NCBI RefSeq assembly: GCF_014859695.1
Contig: NZ_JACUTS010000018.1
Span: 1-32,237, forward strand
Length of the DNA stretch: 32,237 nucleotides
Source of the DNA: Sulfurimonas sp.
GTDB lineage: Bacteria > Campylobacterota > Campylobacteria > Campylobacterales > Sulfurimonadaceae
Direction: 5' to 3'
How positions within the stretch are numbered: position 1 is the stretch's first letter; the number at the start of each line of letters is the position of its first letter. The notes under the pieces were generated by a model. The model saw only the letters and a list, made by a program, of their open reading frames with translations, searched no databases and had not been told where the DNA came from. Both the position numbers and the translations under genes were made by a program. Of the stretch, positions 6,708 to 15,104 are shown one piece after another.

Positions 6708-7549
6708 TATCCCTGAAAAATAACGGTTTTATTTGCATATACAAAGATTCTATCTTCAAGTGCCAGCTTCAAGGCTTTTGACAAAACAATTTTTTCCACA
6801 TCTTTACCCAAGCGCTGCATGTCTCTCCAGCCGTAAGCGTGGTCTACATGGATAACCTCTTGAGCGATAATCGGACCCTCATCAAGGTCGTTGTTAACAA
6901 AGTGGGAAGTTGCGCCTATGATTTTAACGCCTCTCTCATAAGCTTGTTTGTAAGGATTCGCACCGATAAAAGCGGGTAAAAAAGAGTGATGAATGTTTAT
7001 AATTCTATTTTCATAAACCTCTACAAATTTAGATGTTAAAATTCTCATATACTTCGCTAAAACTATATGGTCTATCTCTTCAAATTGAGTTAGACACTCA
7101 AGTATCTTATCTTCGTGCTCCTCTCTGTTTAGCCCGTCATGGGAGATGCAGATAAATGGAACATTAAACTTGCTAACAAGAGACTCTAAATCGTTGTAGT
7201 TTGATATAACGCACAAAATATTTGCTTCGAGCTCCCCTGCTTCATGTCTTATTAAAATATCACCGAGGGCATGCATCTCTTTCGTTGCCATAATTACTAT
7301 ATTTTTATTTTTGGGAGCAATCACTTCTACATTTGCATTTTGCGGTAAAACATCGCACAGGGATTGATAGAGCTTATCCATAACGATATCGCCATCAACC
7401 ACACTGCGCATAAAAAATTTATTATTTTCTTTGTCTACAAATTCATTGTTTGATAGAATATTTAAATTGTTTTGATAAAAGACACTCGATATTTTATAAA
7501 CCAAACCTTTTTCGTCATTTGCATCTATAAGGACTCTGTATTGGCTCAT
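6707..7549 (-). CDS. purU: formyltetrahydrofolate deformylase
   Basis: A 280-residue protein with an N-terminal ACT domain (about 1-80: YRVLIDANDEKGLVYKISSVF) and a C-terminal formyl-transferase fold. The catalytic-domain motifs are HEAGELEANILCVISN, HIVLAKYMRILT, INIHHSFLPAFIGANPYKQA (conserved Asn-His-His) and GATSHFVNNDLDEGPII (conserved His and Asp). It releases formate from 10-formyl-THF and so balances one-carbon pools. The ATG overlaps the stop of the CiaD-like gene (ATGA), and the stop overlaps the trmL start. folD, another one-carbon gene, is elsewhere in this window, at 18.7 kb. Confidence 0.93.
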   Translation of the reverse strand: MSQYRVLIDANDEKGLVYKISSVFYQNNLNILSNNEFVDKENNKFFMRSVVDGDIVMDKLYQSLCDVLPQNANVEVIAPKNKNIVIMATKEMHALGDILIRHEAGELEANILCVISNYNDLESLVSKFNVPFICISHDGLNREEHEDKILECLTQFEEIDHIVLAKYMRILTSKFVEVYENRIINIHHSFLPAFIGANPYKQAYERGVKIIGATSHFVNNDLDEGPIIAQEVIHVDHAYGWRDMQRLGKDVEKIVLSKALKLALEDRIFVYANKTVIFQG

Positions 7550-7917
7550 CTGCGTTTTCCTCTCTCGATCTCTTCAGCTCTTGAGTCGATTGTAACAAGG
7601 AGATACTCTAAAAAATTAAGCGTCATATCTATTTTAGCCTCTATGTTTGTGTTGTTTGGAGCCTGAAACCCTTCAAAAAGCACAAGTAGTCTCTCTCTCA
7701 TGGACTTCAAGAAGAGCAGCTCACTATTTACACTCTGTCCATCCTCGCAAGCGAATTCATCTTCGTTTTCAACTTCTTGCTCTGGCTCTTTATCTTGCTC
7801 TTTTTGTGTTATATCTTTAGCTTCTTTGATAGGTTTCAGGCTATTTGTTATATTTTTTTCAGGTTTTTGATTCTCCATCTCTGCCAATGTCGAGAGAATT
7901 ACATCTTTTAGTTCCAT
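7546..7917 (-). CDS. CiaD-like domain protein
   Basis: A 123-residue soluble, acidic protein. It starts [17 protein letters not shown], has a low-complexity Lys/Glu/Gln middle (about 15-60), and ends in a predicted helical region (LLFLKSMRERLLVLFEGFQ, then NLEAK-like IEAKIDMTLNFLEYLL). This pattern, and the position just upstream of purU, resemble the CiaD-like proteins of Campylobacterota (CiaD is a secreted effector in Campylobacter jejuni). The function in a free-living species is unknown. I prefer the ATG at 7917. An upstream in-frame GTG at 7932 would add five residues and overlap the TPR gene by 25 bases. Confidence 0.6.
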   Translation of the reverse strand: MELKDVILSTLAEMENQKPEKNITNSLKPIKEAKDITQKEQDKEPEQEVENEDEFACEDGQSVNSELLFLKSMRERLLVLFEGFQAPNNTNIEAKIDMTLNFLEYLLVTIDSRAEEIERGKRR

Positions 7918-8156
7918 AGCTTTAGTAACCACCTTTCAAATTCGTTAAACTCAACATCTTCTTCCATCTTTACAAAATACTCTTTCATTTGAGTATTTAC
8001 GTTTAAAAACTTCTTTCTCATGCCTGAGAGTCTTCGTATTGCAATTTTAGCATCACTATTTGAGGGTTCTTTTTTAAGAACCTCTTTGTAAATCTCAAGA
8101 GCCTCTTCTTTTAGCCCTTGAAGTTCATAGATATTTGCTAAAGTTAATGTCTTCAT
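7908..8156 (-). CDS. small TPR-repeat protein
   Basis: An 82-residue protein with a recognisable tetratricopeptide unit near the start ([35 protein letters not shown], with the typical L-x-x-Y, G, A-x-x-x-Y/F, P spacing) and a charged helical tail. It is probably a small adaptor. Its ATG overlaps the leuB stop (ATGA) and its stop overlaps the following gene, so it is in the same operon. It is too short for a complete superhelix. Confidence 0.75.
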   Translation of the reverse strand: MKTLTLANIYELQGLKEEALEIYKEVLKKEPSNSDAKIAIRRLSGMRKKFLNVNTQMKEYFVKMEEDVEFNEFERWLLKLWN

Positions 8157-9223
8157 TTTGCCGCGTAATTAGCAATAATAGAGCCCATCTCGCTCGTAGA
8201 ACAGACCTCTTTAGCATCGAATTGAGCCAAATCTTTTGTTCTGTATCCCTCTTTTAGAGCTCTCTTTATAGCGGCATCTATCTTATCTGCCGCCTCATTT
8301 TCGCCCAAAGCATAACGCAGCATCATAGAAGCAGATGCGATAGTTGCAATCGGGTTTGCGATTCCCTGCCCTGCTATATCTGGAGCGGAGCCGTGTATAG
8401 GCTCATACACGCCGATTTTTGCCCCGACTGAAGCTGAAGGCAGAAGTCCTATTGAGCCTGAGAGCATACTTGCTTCATCGCTTAAGATATCGCCAAAGAT
8501 GTTTCCGGTAAGCATTACGTCAAACTGCTTAGGGTCGCGGATAAGCTGCATCGCAGCATTATCTACATACATGTGAGAGAGCTCAATTTCAGGGTACTCT
8601 TTTGAGACTTCGGTTACAACATCTCTCCAAAGCTGTGAAACGTCCAAAACATTCGCTTTGTCGACTGAACAGACTCTCTTGCTTCTTGTCATGGCAATCT
8701 TAAACGCTTGATGAGCAATTCTTACAATCTCATCACGAGTGTAGACCATGGTGTTCCACCCTCTGTTCTCATCACGCCCTTTTGGCTCACCGAAGTAGAT
8801 ACCGCCGATAAGTTCACGAACGACCATCAGATTAACGCCTTTGACAACCTCAGGCTTTAGCGATGAAGCATTTATAAGCTCGTCATACACAACAACAGGA
8901 CGTAGGTTTGCATAAACACCAAGCTCTTTACGGAATCTTAAAAGTCCGCTCTCGGGTCGTTTTTCACGGGGAAGATTGTCCCATTTTTGACCGCCGATTG
9001 CACCAAAAAGTACAGCATCGCTGTTTAGTGAGATATTAATCGTCTCTTGAGGAAGAGGATCTCCGGTAATATCGTAAGCGCAACCGCCCATTAAAGCCTC
9101 TTCATAAGAGAACTCTATATTGCAGCATGAAGCTACGGCATCTAACACCTTAACGGCTTCATCTATAATCTCCGGACCGATTCCATCACCTTTGATTAGT
9201 GCGATTTTATATGTTTTCATCAT
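8153..9223 (-). CDS. leuB: 3-isopropylmalate dehydrogenase
   Basis: A 356-residue enzyme of the isocitrate/isopropylmalate dehydrogenase family. It oxidises and decarboxylates 3-isopropylmalate with NAD in leucine synthesis. Visible hallmarks are [16 protein letters not shown] at the N terminus, the substrate-binding [15 protein letters not shown], the metal-binding [22 protein letters not shown], and the NAD-binding [18 protein letters not shown]. The gene starts at tandem ATGs (9223, 9220); the first overlaps the leuD stop. It is second in the operon, and leuC is not in the window. Confidence 0.95.
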   Translation of the reverse strand: MMKTYKIALIKGDGIGPEIIDEAVKVLDAVASCCNIEFSYEEALMGGCAYDITGDPLPQETINISLNSDAVLFGAIGGQKWDNLPREKRPESGLLRFRKELGVYANLRPVVVYDELINASSLKPEVVKGVNLMVVRELIGGIYFGEPKGRDENRGWNTMVYTRDEIVRIAHQAFKIAMTRSKRVCSVDKANVLDVSQLWRDVVTEVSKEYPEIELSHMYVDNAAMQLIRDPKQFDVMLTGNIFGDILSDEASMLSGSIGLLPSASVGAKIGVYEPIHGSAPDIAGQGIANPIATIASASMMLRYALGENEAADKIDAAIKRALKEGYRTKDLAQFDAKEVCSTSEMGSIIANYAAK

Positions 9224-9723
9224 TTGCCTTTAATCTCATTTTGTGCAAAATTCATAAGTCCGCCTGCATCTATAAGCTCTTGCATAAAGGCAGGGATAGG
9301 AGTAAAACTATATGTTTTGCCTGATGTTTTATTTGTAACAGTTCCATTATTCATGTCTATACTTATTTCATTACCCTCTGCAATTTCATGGCTCTCTTTA
9401 AGCTCAAATATAGGAAGCCCCATGTTAAATGCGTTTCTATAGAAAATTCTTGCAAACGTAGGAGCAATAATTGCAGCAACACCCGCCGCTTTAAGAGCGA
9501 TAGGAGCATGTTCGCGAGAGCTTCCGCAACCGAAATTATCCTCTGCGACTATCACATCGCCTCTGCTCATCTTGTTTACAAACTCAGGATCGGCATCTTC
9601 CATAACATGTTTTGCCAACTCTTCAGGCACTGATGTGTTCAAATAGCGAGCCGCTATAATCAAATCTGTATCAATATCTTTTCCAAATCTCCAAACTTTG
9701 CCGTTAATATTTGCTTTTTGCAT
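9220..9723 (-). CDS. leuD: 3-isopropylmalate dehydratase small subunit
   Basis: A 167-residue swivel-domain subunit of isopropylmalate isomerase. It has [16 protein letters not shown] near the start, [20 protein letters not shown] (the conserved Gly-Ser-Ser-Arg-Glu-His loop) in the middle, and [13 protein letters not shown] after it. The length is that of the short LeuD/HacB-like class, not the about 200-residue enterobacterial type. It needs LeuC for activity, which is not encoded nearby. AGGAA precedes the ATG. The 5' leader between its probable promoter (9876-9881) and the start is filled by a 119-bp palindromic element. Confidence 0.92.
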   Translation of the reverse strand: MQKANINGKVWRFGKDIDTDLIIAARYLNTSVPEELAKHVMEDADPEFVNKMSRGDVIVAEDNFGCGSSREHAPIALKAAGVAAIIAPTFARIFYRNAFNMGLPIFELKESHEIAEGNEISIDMNNGTVTNKTSGKTYSFTPIPAFMQELIDAGGLMNFAQNEIKGK

Positions 9724-9747
9724 ATAAATTCCTAATCATCTATTCTA

Positions 9748-9866
9748 AATTGAACCCTCTGAACAATTATTGAATTAGACCCTGAATCAAGTTCAGGGTG
9801 ACTGGTAGTTCGTCATTCCAAGCTTGACTTGGAATCTAGTTTATGATTTAATCAGAGGCTTCAATT
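9748..9866. repeat. 119-bp palindromic (MITE/REP-like) element
   Basis: The whole stretch is one imperfect inverted repeat centred at 9807. Outer arms of 15 bp, 9748-9762 and 9852-9866, match at 14 of 15 positions. Inside are two inverted copies of a framework TAGA-N7-TCAAG-N7'-TGAC: at 9776-9802 with stem CCCTGAA/TTCAGGG, and at 9812-9838 on the other strand with stem TTCCAAG/CTTGGAA. The two stems differ in sequence but both pair perfectly, so pairing rather than sequence has been kept. No ORF of note lies within it. Similar CCTGAAxCAAGTTCAGG motifs recur in many bacterial genomes (recollection). Confidence 0.75.
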
Positions 9867-9875
9867 AATTTTGCG

Positions 9876-9881
9876 ATTATA
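9876..9881 (-). promoter_or_regulatory. putative -10 box of the leuD operon
   Basis: TATAAT on the minus strand in the context GGGTATAATCGC. The start would be near 9869, so the leader RNA would begin almost exactly at the edge of the 119-bp palindrome. No good -35 is seen. Confidence 0.55.
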
Positions 9882-9937
9882 CCCAAAATGAAATTTTAGT
9901 TTTATAAAAAGAGACGATAGTAAAATAATAAATATAC

Positions 9938-9975
9938 AAAAGCAGCTTAATATTAAGTGATATCAAGCTGCTTTT
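9938..9975 (-). terminator. rho-independent terminator of flgF-flgG
   Basis: An 11-bp perfect stem, AAAAGCAGCTT (9938-9948) with AAGCTGCTTTT (9965-9975), and a 16-base loop. It begins 9 bases after the flgG stop on the minus strand, and its 3' arm ends in TTTT followed by a T-rich tail. This is the clearest terminator in the window. Confidence 0.8.
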
Positions 9976-9984
9976 AGGAGTTTA

Positions 9985-10773
9985 TTATCTTTTTAGATTG
10001 TTTGTAGTTTGAAGCATTTCATCACTTGTAGTGATTACTTTTGAGTTGGAATCATACGCGCGTTGACCGGTTATAAGGTCTGTAAGTTCTACAACAAGTT
10101 CAACGTTGCTCAGCTCAACAAAACCCTGTCTAAGCACTCCAAGACCGTCAAGTCCGGGAGTTCCCTCAACAGGCTGTCCTGAACTATCAGTCTCTATGTA
10201 TAAGTTATCTCCCATAGAGTGAAGACCTGCTGGGTTTATGAAGTTGGTTAATGTAACCTGCCCAACTTGAGTTGCTTGCGTCTGCCCCAGCTGAACAACG
10301 CTTACCGTACCATCCGTTCCTATGCTTACATTTGTCGCATCAGGCGGGATTACGACCTCTGGAACCATTCTGTATCCGTCACTATTTACGATGGTTCCGT
10401 TCTCATCTATCTTAAAAGCACCGTTTCTTGAGTAAACTTCTGTTCCGTCCGGAAGTTCAAGTTTAAAAAAACCTTTTCCGGTTATCGCCAAATCAAGCTC
10501 GTTGTCAGTCTGTTTTAGACTTCCCTCTGAAAAGATCTTGTTTATCGCCGTAGGTCTAACACCAAGACCCACTTCAATTCCCGTTGGGCTTTTAGTGACA
10601 TCGCTTGTAGATGTTCCTGCATACTCCATAACTTTGTACATCAGGTCGGCAAACTCCGCGCGTGACTTTTTAAAACCAATGGTGTTTACGTTGGCAATAT
10701 TGTTCGCCGTAGTATCTATTTGTGTCTGCATTCCCAACATTCCGGTTGAGGCAGTATAAAGTGATTGCATCAT
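9985..10773 (-). CDS. flgG: flagellar distal rod protein FlgG
   Basis: A 262-residue axial protein, the standard FlgG length. The N terminus has the rod box STGMLGMQTQIDTTANNIAN followed by VNTIGFKKSRAEFADLMY, typical of FlgG. The C terminus has the matching helix FVELSNVELVVELTDLITGQ followed by RAYDSNSKVITTSDEML. It forms the distal rod that passes through the P and L rings. It is exported by the flagellar type III apparatus, so there is no signal peptide. AAGGAG precedes the ATG. It lies 12 bases after the FlgF/FlgG2 gene and is transcribed with it from the sigma-54 promoter at 11641-11656. Confidence 0.93.
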   Translation of the reverse strand: MMQSLYTASTGMLGMQTQIDTTANNIANVNTIGFKKSRAEFADLMYKVMEYAGTSTSDVTKSPTGIEVGLGVRPTAINKIFSEGSLKQTDNELDLAITGKGFFKLELPDGTEVYSRNGAFKIDENGTIVNSDGYRMVPEVVIPPDATNVSIGTDGTVSVVQLGQTQATQVGQVTLTNFINPAGLHSMGDNLYIETDSSGQPVEGTPGLDGLGVLRQGFVELSNVELVVELTDLITGQRAYDSNSKVITTSDEMLQTTNNLKR

Positions 10774-10785
10774 AGTCTAAACTCC

Positions 10786-11607
10786 TTAAGATTTTTTAGC
10801 AATTTTTTCAATTGCATCGCGGTTCATATCATTCATCTGTGTATCCATCGCCTTTTGGTACATTCCCACCAAACGGTTTGTCTCTATTAGTTGTGTCATC
10901 ATCTTCACGGCATTTACATTGCTCTTCTCTACAAATCCCTGTATTACAGCTCCGCTCTCTTCAAGGCTAACAAGCTCCTCTTTGCCGTCATAGCGATATA
11001 GGTTATCTCCCTCTTTTTTCAAAAAAGCTATATTGTCGGGCTGTGCTACAAAGATTTTGGCATTTGGTGCAAAATTGGCACTGTTTGGCACGTTTGCGTA
11101 AATCTGTCCGTTTTTATCTATCTCGACAACGCTCTCTTCTTGGTTTAGAACTATTGGTTGTTTTGTTTCAAAATAGTCGCTTGGAAGCACCTCATAACCG
11201 CTCTTTGTTATCAGCCTTCCCTGCTCATCTCTTGTAAAAGAGCCATCTCTTGTAAATCTAACTCCCTCGGGTGTTTTAACCAAAAAGAAAAGACCTTCTC
11301 TTGAGAGAGCCATATCGAGCGGATTGTTGCTCTTTTGCATATCACCTAAAGAGTGGTCGGTATATGCGTCAACAACTTGCGGAGCCTTATTCATAGTTCT
11401 ATTTAAAAACTGCGCTGCCTCTTTAGTCTGGTTTGCATTTGGCAGTTCATCTCTAGCCTCTTTATATAGACGCATAAAGTCACCGACTATAAGATTTTCC
11501 TCTTTAAAGCCTATCGTATTTACGTTGGCAAGATTGTTTGCAATAGTATCTAAACGGTTAAACTGAGTAACCATACCTGCTGCTGCCGAGTAGTATCCGC
11601 TTTGCAT
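10786..11607 (-). CDS. flgF: flagellar rod protein FlgF (FlgG2-like)
   Basis: A 273-residue rod/hook family protein. The N-terminal box is AAAGMVTQFNRLDTIANNLAN followed by VNTIGFKEENLIVGDF; the C-terminal partner helix is GFVEKSNVNAVKMMTQLIETNR followed by VGMYQKAMDTQMNDMNRDAI. Its place before flgG and its divergence from it fit FlgF, the proximal rod protein called FlgG2 in some Campylobacter annotations. The frame is open to 11700, but the ATG at 11607 has AAAGG 6 bases upstream and lies 24 bases after the predicted sigma-54 start, so the longer form would begin upstream of the transcript. Confidence 0.88.
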   Translation of the reverse strand: MQSGYYSAAAGMVTQFNRLDTIANNLANVNTIGFKEENLIVGDFMRLYKEARDELPNANQTKEAAQFLNRTMNKAPQVVDAYTDHSLGDMQKSNNPLDMALSREGLFFLVKTPEGVRFTRDGSFTRDEQGRLITKSGYEVLPSDYFETKQPIVLNQEESVVEIDKNGQIYANVPNSANFAPNAKIFVAQPDNIAFLKKEGDNLYRYDGKEELVSLEESGAVIQGFVEKSNVNAVKMMTQLIETNRLVGMYQKAMDTQMNDMNRDAIEKIAKKS

Positions 11608-11640
11608 AAAGTACCTTTGAACAAATATTTTCAAGTTTAA

Positions 11641-11656
11641 AGCAAAGTGTGTTCCA
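11641..11656 (-). promoter_or_regulatory. sigma-54 (RpoN) promoter of flgF-flgG
   Basis: On the minus strand, TGGAAC-N5-TTGCT with GG and GC exactly 10 bases apart, against the consensus TGGCAC-N5-TTGCW. Transcription would start near 11631, about 24 bases before the flgF ATG. Rod and hook genes of Campylobacterota are usually RpoN-dependent, which fits. Confidence 0.75.
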
Positions 11657-11690
11657 ATATTAAAACAAGCAAAGGTTAAGGGTATTTGGG

Positions 11691-11696
11691 TATAAT
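11691..11696 (+). promoter_or_regulatory. putative -10 box of rpoD
   Basis: TATAAT in the context TTGGGTATAATCC, giving a start near 11703 and a leader of about 36 bases before the ATG at 11739. The -35 is not clear. It lies back-to-back with the flgF sigma-54 promoter in a 131-base divergent region. Confidence 0.6.
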
Positions 11697-11738
11697 CCAC
11701 CTTTGAAAAATCTTATAGACCAAGAAGGTGTATTTTAT

Positions 11739-13610
11739 ATGACAGCTAAAGAACTCAACAAAGCTATCGAATCACTCTTTAGCAATCAAAAACCAAAAGA
11801 GTGCCTAACTTACGAATCATTAATTGAACTTTTTGACAAACAGCCTACTACCGCACAAGCTGCAAACATATTCAAGCTTGCACAAAAACATAAATCTTGC
11901 ATTTATACATCATCGGAGCATGCAAAACTTCTCAACGACAAAGAAGCAGAAGCTAGAAGAAATGCTCAAAGAAAGATGATTGAAAATAACGAAACAGACA
12001 GTTTTGATATACTAAAAGAGCATGAGCTCCTAGAGTGGTCACGTTCGGACTCTCCTGTTCGTATGTATCTTCGTGAAATGGGGCAGATTCCGCTTTTAAC
12101 CAAAGAAGAAGAGATAGAGATTTCCAAAAAAATCGAAGGCGGTGAGAGCATTATTATAGATGCAATATGCTCGGTTCCATACTTAATCGAGTTTATTTTA
12201 GACTATAAAGAGCCTCTTATAAACCGTGAAAGAAGGGTAAAAGAGCTCTTCAAAAGTTTTGAAGATGAAAAAGATGACGAGAATGATGACTCTGAGAACA
12301 ATGATGATGACAATGAAGATACAGAAGAAGAAACTGTTGAAAAGACATTTACAGTCAAAGATAAAACTAGAGTTGAAAAGGTTACTACAAGCTTTAAAGC
12401 TTTAGAAAAAGCTAAAAAAGAGTGGGTAAAACTAGCCGAAAAAGCACCTGAAAACCTTGACGGCGAACTTACTCAGGATATCATCCAGTACTTTTTATCA
12501 GTTACATACAAAAAAGGTATCTTAAAAGAGAAGTTACTAGATCTTGGTCCAACATCTAAGCTTATCAATGAACTTGTTAAAGCAATGGAGACGGCGCTTA
12601 AGAGTGATGAGGGCTACGATAAAGAGCTAAAAAGATTGGAGTACAAGCTTCCACTCTTTAACTCTACGCTAAAAGCAAATCATAAAATCTTAGTTGAAAA
12701 AATTTGCGATTTAAACAAAGAAGATATCGCCGCTATGGTTCCAGAAGCTACTATGGTCAGCACATACATGGAGATTAAAAAACTTGTTCAAACAAAAGAG
12801 GCTTCAAAAAACAGCTTTGACATGGAACCTGAAAAACTCGCAGATATTTTAGAGCAGATTAAACGCGGTAAAAACATCTCTGAAATCTCAAAAACGAAGA
12901 TGGCAAAATCAAATCTAAGACTTGTTGTTTCTATTGCCAAAAGATACACAAACCGCGGACTTCCATTTCTTGATTTAATTCAAGAGGGAAATATCGGTCT
13001 TATGAAAGCTGTTGACAAGTTTGAGTACCAAAAAGGATATAAGTTTTCAACTTATGCAACTTGGTGGATTCGTCAAGCAATCTCCCGTGCAATCGCGGAT
13101 CAGGCAAGAACAATCCGTATTCCTATCCACATGATAGAGACTATTAACCGTATCAATAAAATTATGCGCAAGCACCTTCAAGAACATGGAAAAGAGCCTG
13201 ATGTTGAAGTTATTGCTCTAGAGGTAGGTCTTTCTGTTGAAAAAGTTAAAAACGTCATTAAAATTACAAAAGAGCCTATAAGCTTAGAAGCTCCAATTGG
13301 AAGTGAAGATGATGGACGTTTTGGAGACTTTATAGAAGATAAATCTTCACTCTCACCTTCCGATGCCGTACTAAAAGACGATTTAAGAGTTCAGATAGAA
13401 AATGTTTTAGAGCAGCTTAACGAAAGAGAAAGAGCCGTTATAAAACTACGCTTTGGAATTATGGATGATGAGAGCGACAGAACACTAGAAGAGATAGGCA
13501 AAGAGCTTAGCGTAACACGCGAGAGAGTTCGCCAGATTGAATCAAGTGCCATAAAAAAACTCAAACACCCTAAAGTTGGACGAAAACTTAAAAACTACAT
13601 AGAAGAGTGA
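11739..13610 (+). CDS. rpoD: RNA polymerase primary sigma factor (sigma-70)
   Basis: A 623-residue housekeeping sigma factor. Region 1.2 is [16 protein letters not shown] (about 105-120). A spacer with a strongly acidic stretch (about 174-200, runs of Asp/Glu/Asn) follows. Regions 2.1-2.4 are near 392-470, with [19 protein letters not shown] and [19 protein letters not shown]. Region 3 follows. Region 4.2 is at the C terminus, with [20 protein letters not shown] as the -35 recognition HTH. The frame extends to a TTG at 11703, but that lies at the expected transcription start; the ATG at 11739 has AGAAGG at 11723-11728, so I use it. The next gene overlaps or abuts its stop. Confidence 0.95.
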   Translation: MTAKELNKAIESLFSNQKPKECLTYESLIELFDKQPTTAQAANIFKLAQKHKSCIYTSSEHAKLLNDKEAEARRNAQRKMIENNETDSFDILKEHELLEWSRSDSPVRMYLREMGQIPLLTKEEEIEISKKIEGGESIIIDAICSVPYLIEFILDYKEPLINRERRVKELFKSFEDEKDDENDDSENNDDDNEDTEEETVEKTFTVKDKTRVEKVTTSFKALEKAKKEWVKLAEKAPENLDGELTQDIIQYFLSVTYKKGILKEKLLDLGPTSKLINELVKAMETALKSDEGYDKELKRLEYKLPLFNSTLKANHKILVEKICDLNKEDIAAMVPEATMVSTYMEIKKLVQTKEASKNSFDMEPEKLADILEQIKRGKNISEISKTKMAKSNLRLVVSIAKRYTNRGLPFLDLIQEGNIGLMKAVDKFEYQKGYKFSTYATWWIRQAISRAIADQARTIRIPIHMIETINRINKIMRKHLQEHGKEPDVEVIALEVGLSVEKVKNVIKITKEPISLEAPIGSEDDGRFGDFIEDKSSLSPSDAVLKDDLRVQIENVLEQLNERERAVIKLRFGIMDDESDRTLEEIGKELSVTRERVRQIESSAIKKLKHPKVGRKLKNYIEE

Positions 13611-13615
13611 TCAGA

Positions 13616-14299
13616 ATGACATTTGAGCAGCAATGGATTGAGTATGATTACAACCCTTTTGTGCTCTTTAGCTCAAGCGGAAAGATTTTATCGCTTAATT
13701 CAGAGGCTCAATTCTTACTAGGCGCAATTACAACCGAAGAGCTTTTTAACCTTGCTACGACCTATGCAAACGTTACGTTTGGGTTTAAGACAACTTTCGT
13801 TGAACTGGAGTTTGGACGCTATAGATTTTTTGCACTTACCGTCGGTTATGAAAATGATGATGTTATAGGCATAAAACTCTATCAGGCACCCTCTTTTAAG
13901 ATCAGCGCTCAAAAGCCTGTCGGCGAATTGACAAACATCTATGCCCTTGTTGATTTGTGTATGCTTACAAACTCTATAAACTCAAAAATAGTCTTTGAAA
14001 AAGATTTTGACCCTACTATCCCAGAAGTTATTCTTGACTCAAACAATTTTATAAAAATATTAAATAAAACATACTCATGCTATAAAAAAAATGAAAAAAT
14101 TTCAACAAAAATATTTTATAGAATTGGAGAACATATAAAATTTGAGAAGAAGAAATATAGTCTTTTTTCTATTGAAGTCAGTTCAGAAAATATTGACAAA
14201 GAGAGAGTTGAGGAGCTCAAAACATTAGCGGCAAACACAAATTTCTATATAGATGTTCAAAAAAAGGTAACCATCAACATGCCGATGATTACCTCATAA
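13616..14299 (+). CDS. PAS plus degenerate histidine-kinase-like protein
   Basis: A 227-residue protein I cannot name. The first half looks like a PAS fold (NPFVLFSSSGKILSLNSEAQFLL and later GRYRFFALTVGY). The second half recalls the start of a kinase HATPase domain (TNIYALVDLCMLTNSINSKIVFEKDFD, then DSNNFIKILNKTY at the N-box place). The Asn-x-x-x-Asn of the N box and the glycine-rich G boxes are missing, as is a phospho-acceptor His region, so it cannot be an ordinary active kinase. It is coupled to rpoD: an in-frame GTG at 13607 overlaps the rpoD stop (GTGA), and the ATG at 13616 is the alternative I prefer. Its stop overlaps the stop of the convergent gene. Confidence 0.6.
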   Translation: MTFEQQWIEYDYNPFVLFSSSGKILSLNSEAQFLLGAITTEELFNLATTYANVTFGFKTTFVELEFGRYRFFALTVGYENDDVIGIKLYQAPSFKISAQKPVGELTNIYALVDLCMLTNSINSKIVFEKDFDPTIPEVILDSNNFIKILNKTYSCYKKNEKISTKIFYRIGEHIKFEKKKYSLFSIEVSSENIDKERVEELKTLAANTNFYIDVQKKVTINMPMITS

Positions 14300-14800
14300 C
14301 TCTTTTGAGAAAAAGTACCCAGCCACTATTCCCACCAGCAGAGACGGAAGATAGATAGAGATATCCAAAAGAGAGTTGTTTTTAAGAGCTATAAAACCTA
14401 AAATCAAAAAGAGATATGGCACAAGCCTAAAGAGAGAAACTCCTGCTCTAGAGCCTTTTTTAATATCTTTTATGTTCAATATCTTGATCTTTTTCTTCTC
14501 TTCTTTGAGTATTGCTTTTATATCCAGCTCATCAACAGGTCGGTTGTCTATCTCAAAATCGTCATAAAGCTCGTAGGGGTCTTCGATTTCATCTAAAATG
14601 TCCCTTTTTTCCTCTACATTTTCAAGTGCAACCTGATTTTTTACCATTTTTCTATAGGCATAAGCAGAACCTGCAATTATAAAAAAACTGCTCAGGAATG
14701 CTATTTGAAGATTTATGTAAAACTCAAAAGAGATGATGTTTGAGAGAAGAATAAGAGACTGGAGTATAGCCAAAAACTTAATAGTTTTTTTCACTCTCAT
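14294..14800 (-). CDS. membrane protein, four predicted TM segments, function unknown
   Basis: About 168 residues. Two N-terminal transmembrane segments (FLAILQSLILLSNIISF and LQIAFLSSFFIIAGSAYAY), a charged cytoplasmic loop rich in Glu/Asp/Lys (about 55-115), and two C-terminal segments (LVPYLFLILGFIAL and ISIYLPSLLVGIVAGYFFS). It is the last gene after hemL and the AtpI-like gene and overlaps the latter's end. The start is unsure: ATGs at 14815, 14806 and 14800 and a GTG at 14794 (with AGGA 5 bases ahead) are all in frame. I do not recognise the family; the neighbour suggests a link to ATP synthase or the membrane, which is inference only. Confidence 0.65.
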   Translation of the reverse strand: MRVKKTIKFLAILQSLILLSNIISFEFYINLQIAFLSSFFIIAGSAYAYRKMVKNQVALENVEEKRDILDEIEDPYELYDDFEIDNRPVDELDIKAILKEEKKKIKILNIKDIKKGSRAGVSLFRLVPYLFLILGFIALKNNSLLDISIYLPSLLVGIVAGYFFSKEL

Positions 14801-15104
14801 CCTCATCTTTATCATCTTGAAGCTGTTTTTTTATAGCATAACGAGGCTCTTTTGCAAGCTCTTCAAGCTCTTTGTACTGTTTTGAGTAGGCTTTATAGAC
14901 ATTTAACACCGCCGCTGCGATACCTATAAAAACACCTATCCACAGAGTCCAACCTGCTCCCGTGAAATTTTTAAGCAAAAGCCCTATTCCGACACCCATA
15001 AAAACCGCTACAACCATAGAGATTCCGAGAGAGAGGCTATCTGCCGCTTCTATCAGTGGCTTGATTCTAGGAGCTTTTTGCTCCTTTTTATCGCTCTTAT
15101 GCAT
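14778..15104 (-). CDS. AtpZ/AtpI-family protein
   Basis: A 108-residue protein with two transmembrane helices in the AtpZ/AtpI hairpin pattern ([19 protein letters not shown], then [22 protein letters not shown]), with charged ends. Members of this family are thought to help assembly of the F-type ATP synthase c-ring or act in Mg2+ supply. No atp structural gene is in the window, as is common in Campylobacterota, where the genes are scattered. The ATG overlaps the hemL stop by 8 bases, so it is translated from the hemL message. Confidence 0.75.
   Translation of the reverse strand: MHKSDKKEQKAPRIKPLIEAADSLSLGISMVVAVFMGVGIGLLLKNFTGAGWTLWIGVFIGIAAAVLNVYKAYSKQYKELEELAKEPRYAIKKQLQDDKDEDESEKNY

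Noticed and set aside
9748..9866. The leuD leader as a leucine attenuator or T-box
   Set aside because: No leucine-rich leader peptide or T-box motif is visible; the symmetry is explained by a palindromic element.
11608..11700. N-terminal extension of FlgF
   Set aside because: It lies upstream of the sigma-54 start, and the family N terminus begins at 11607.
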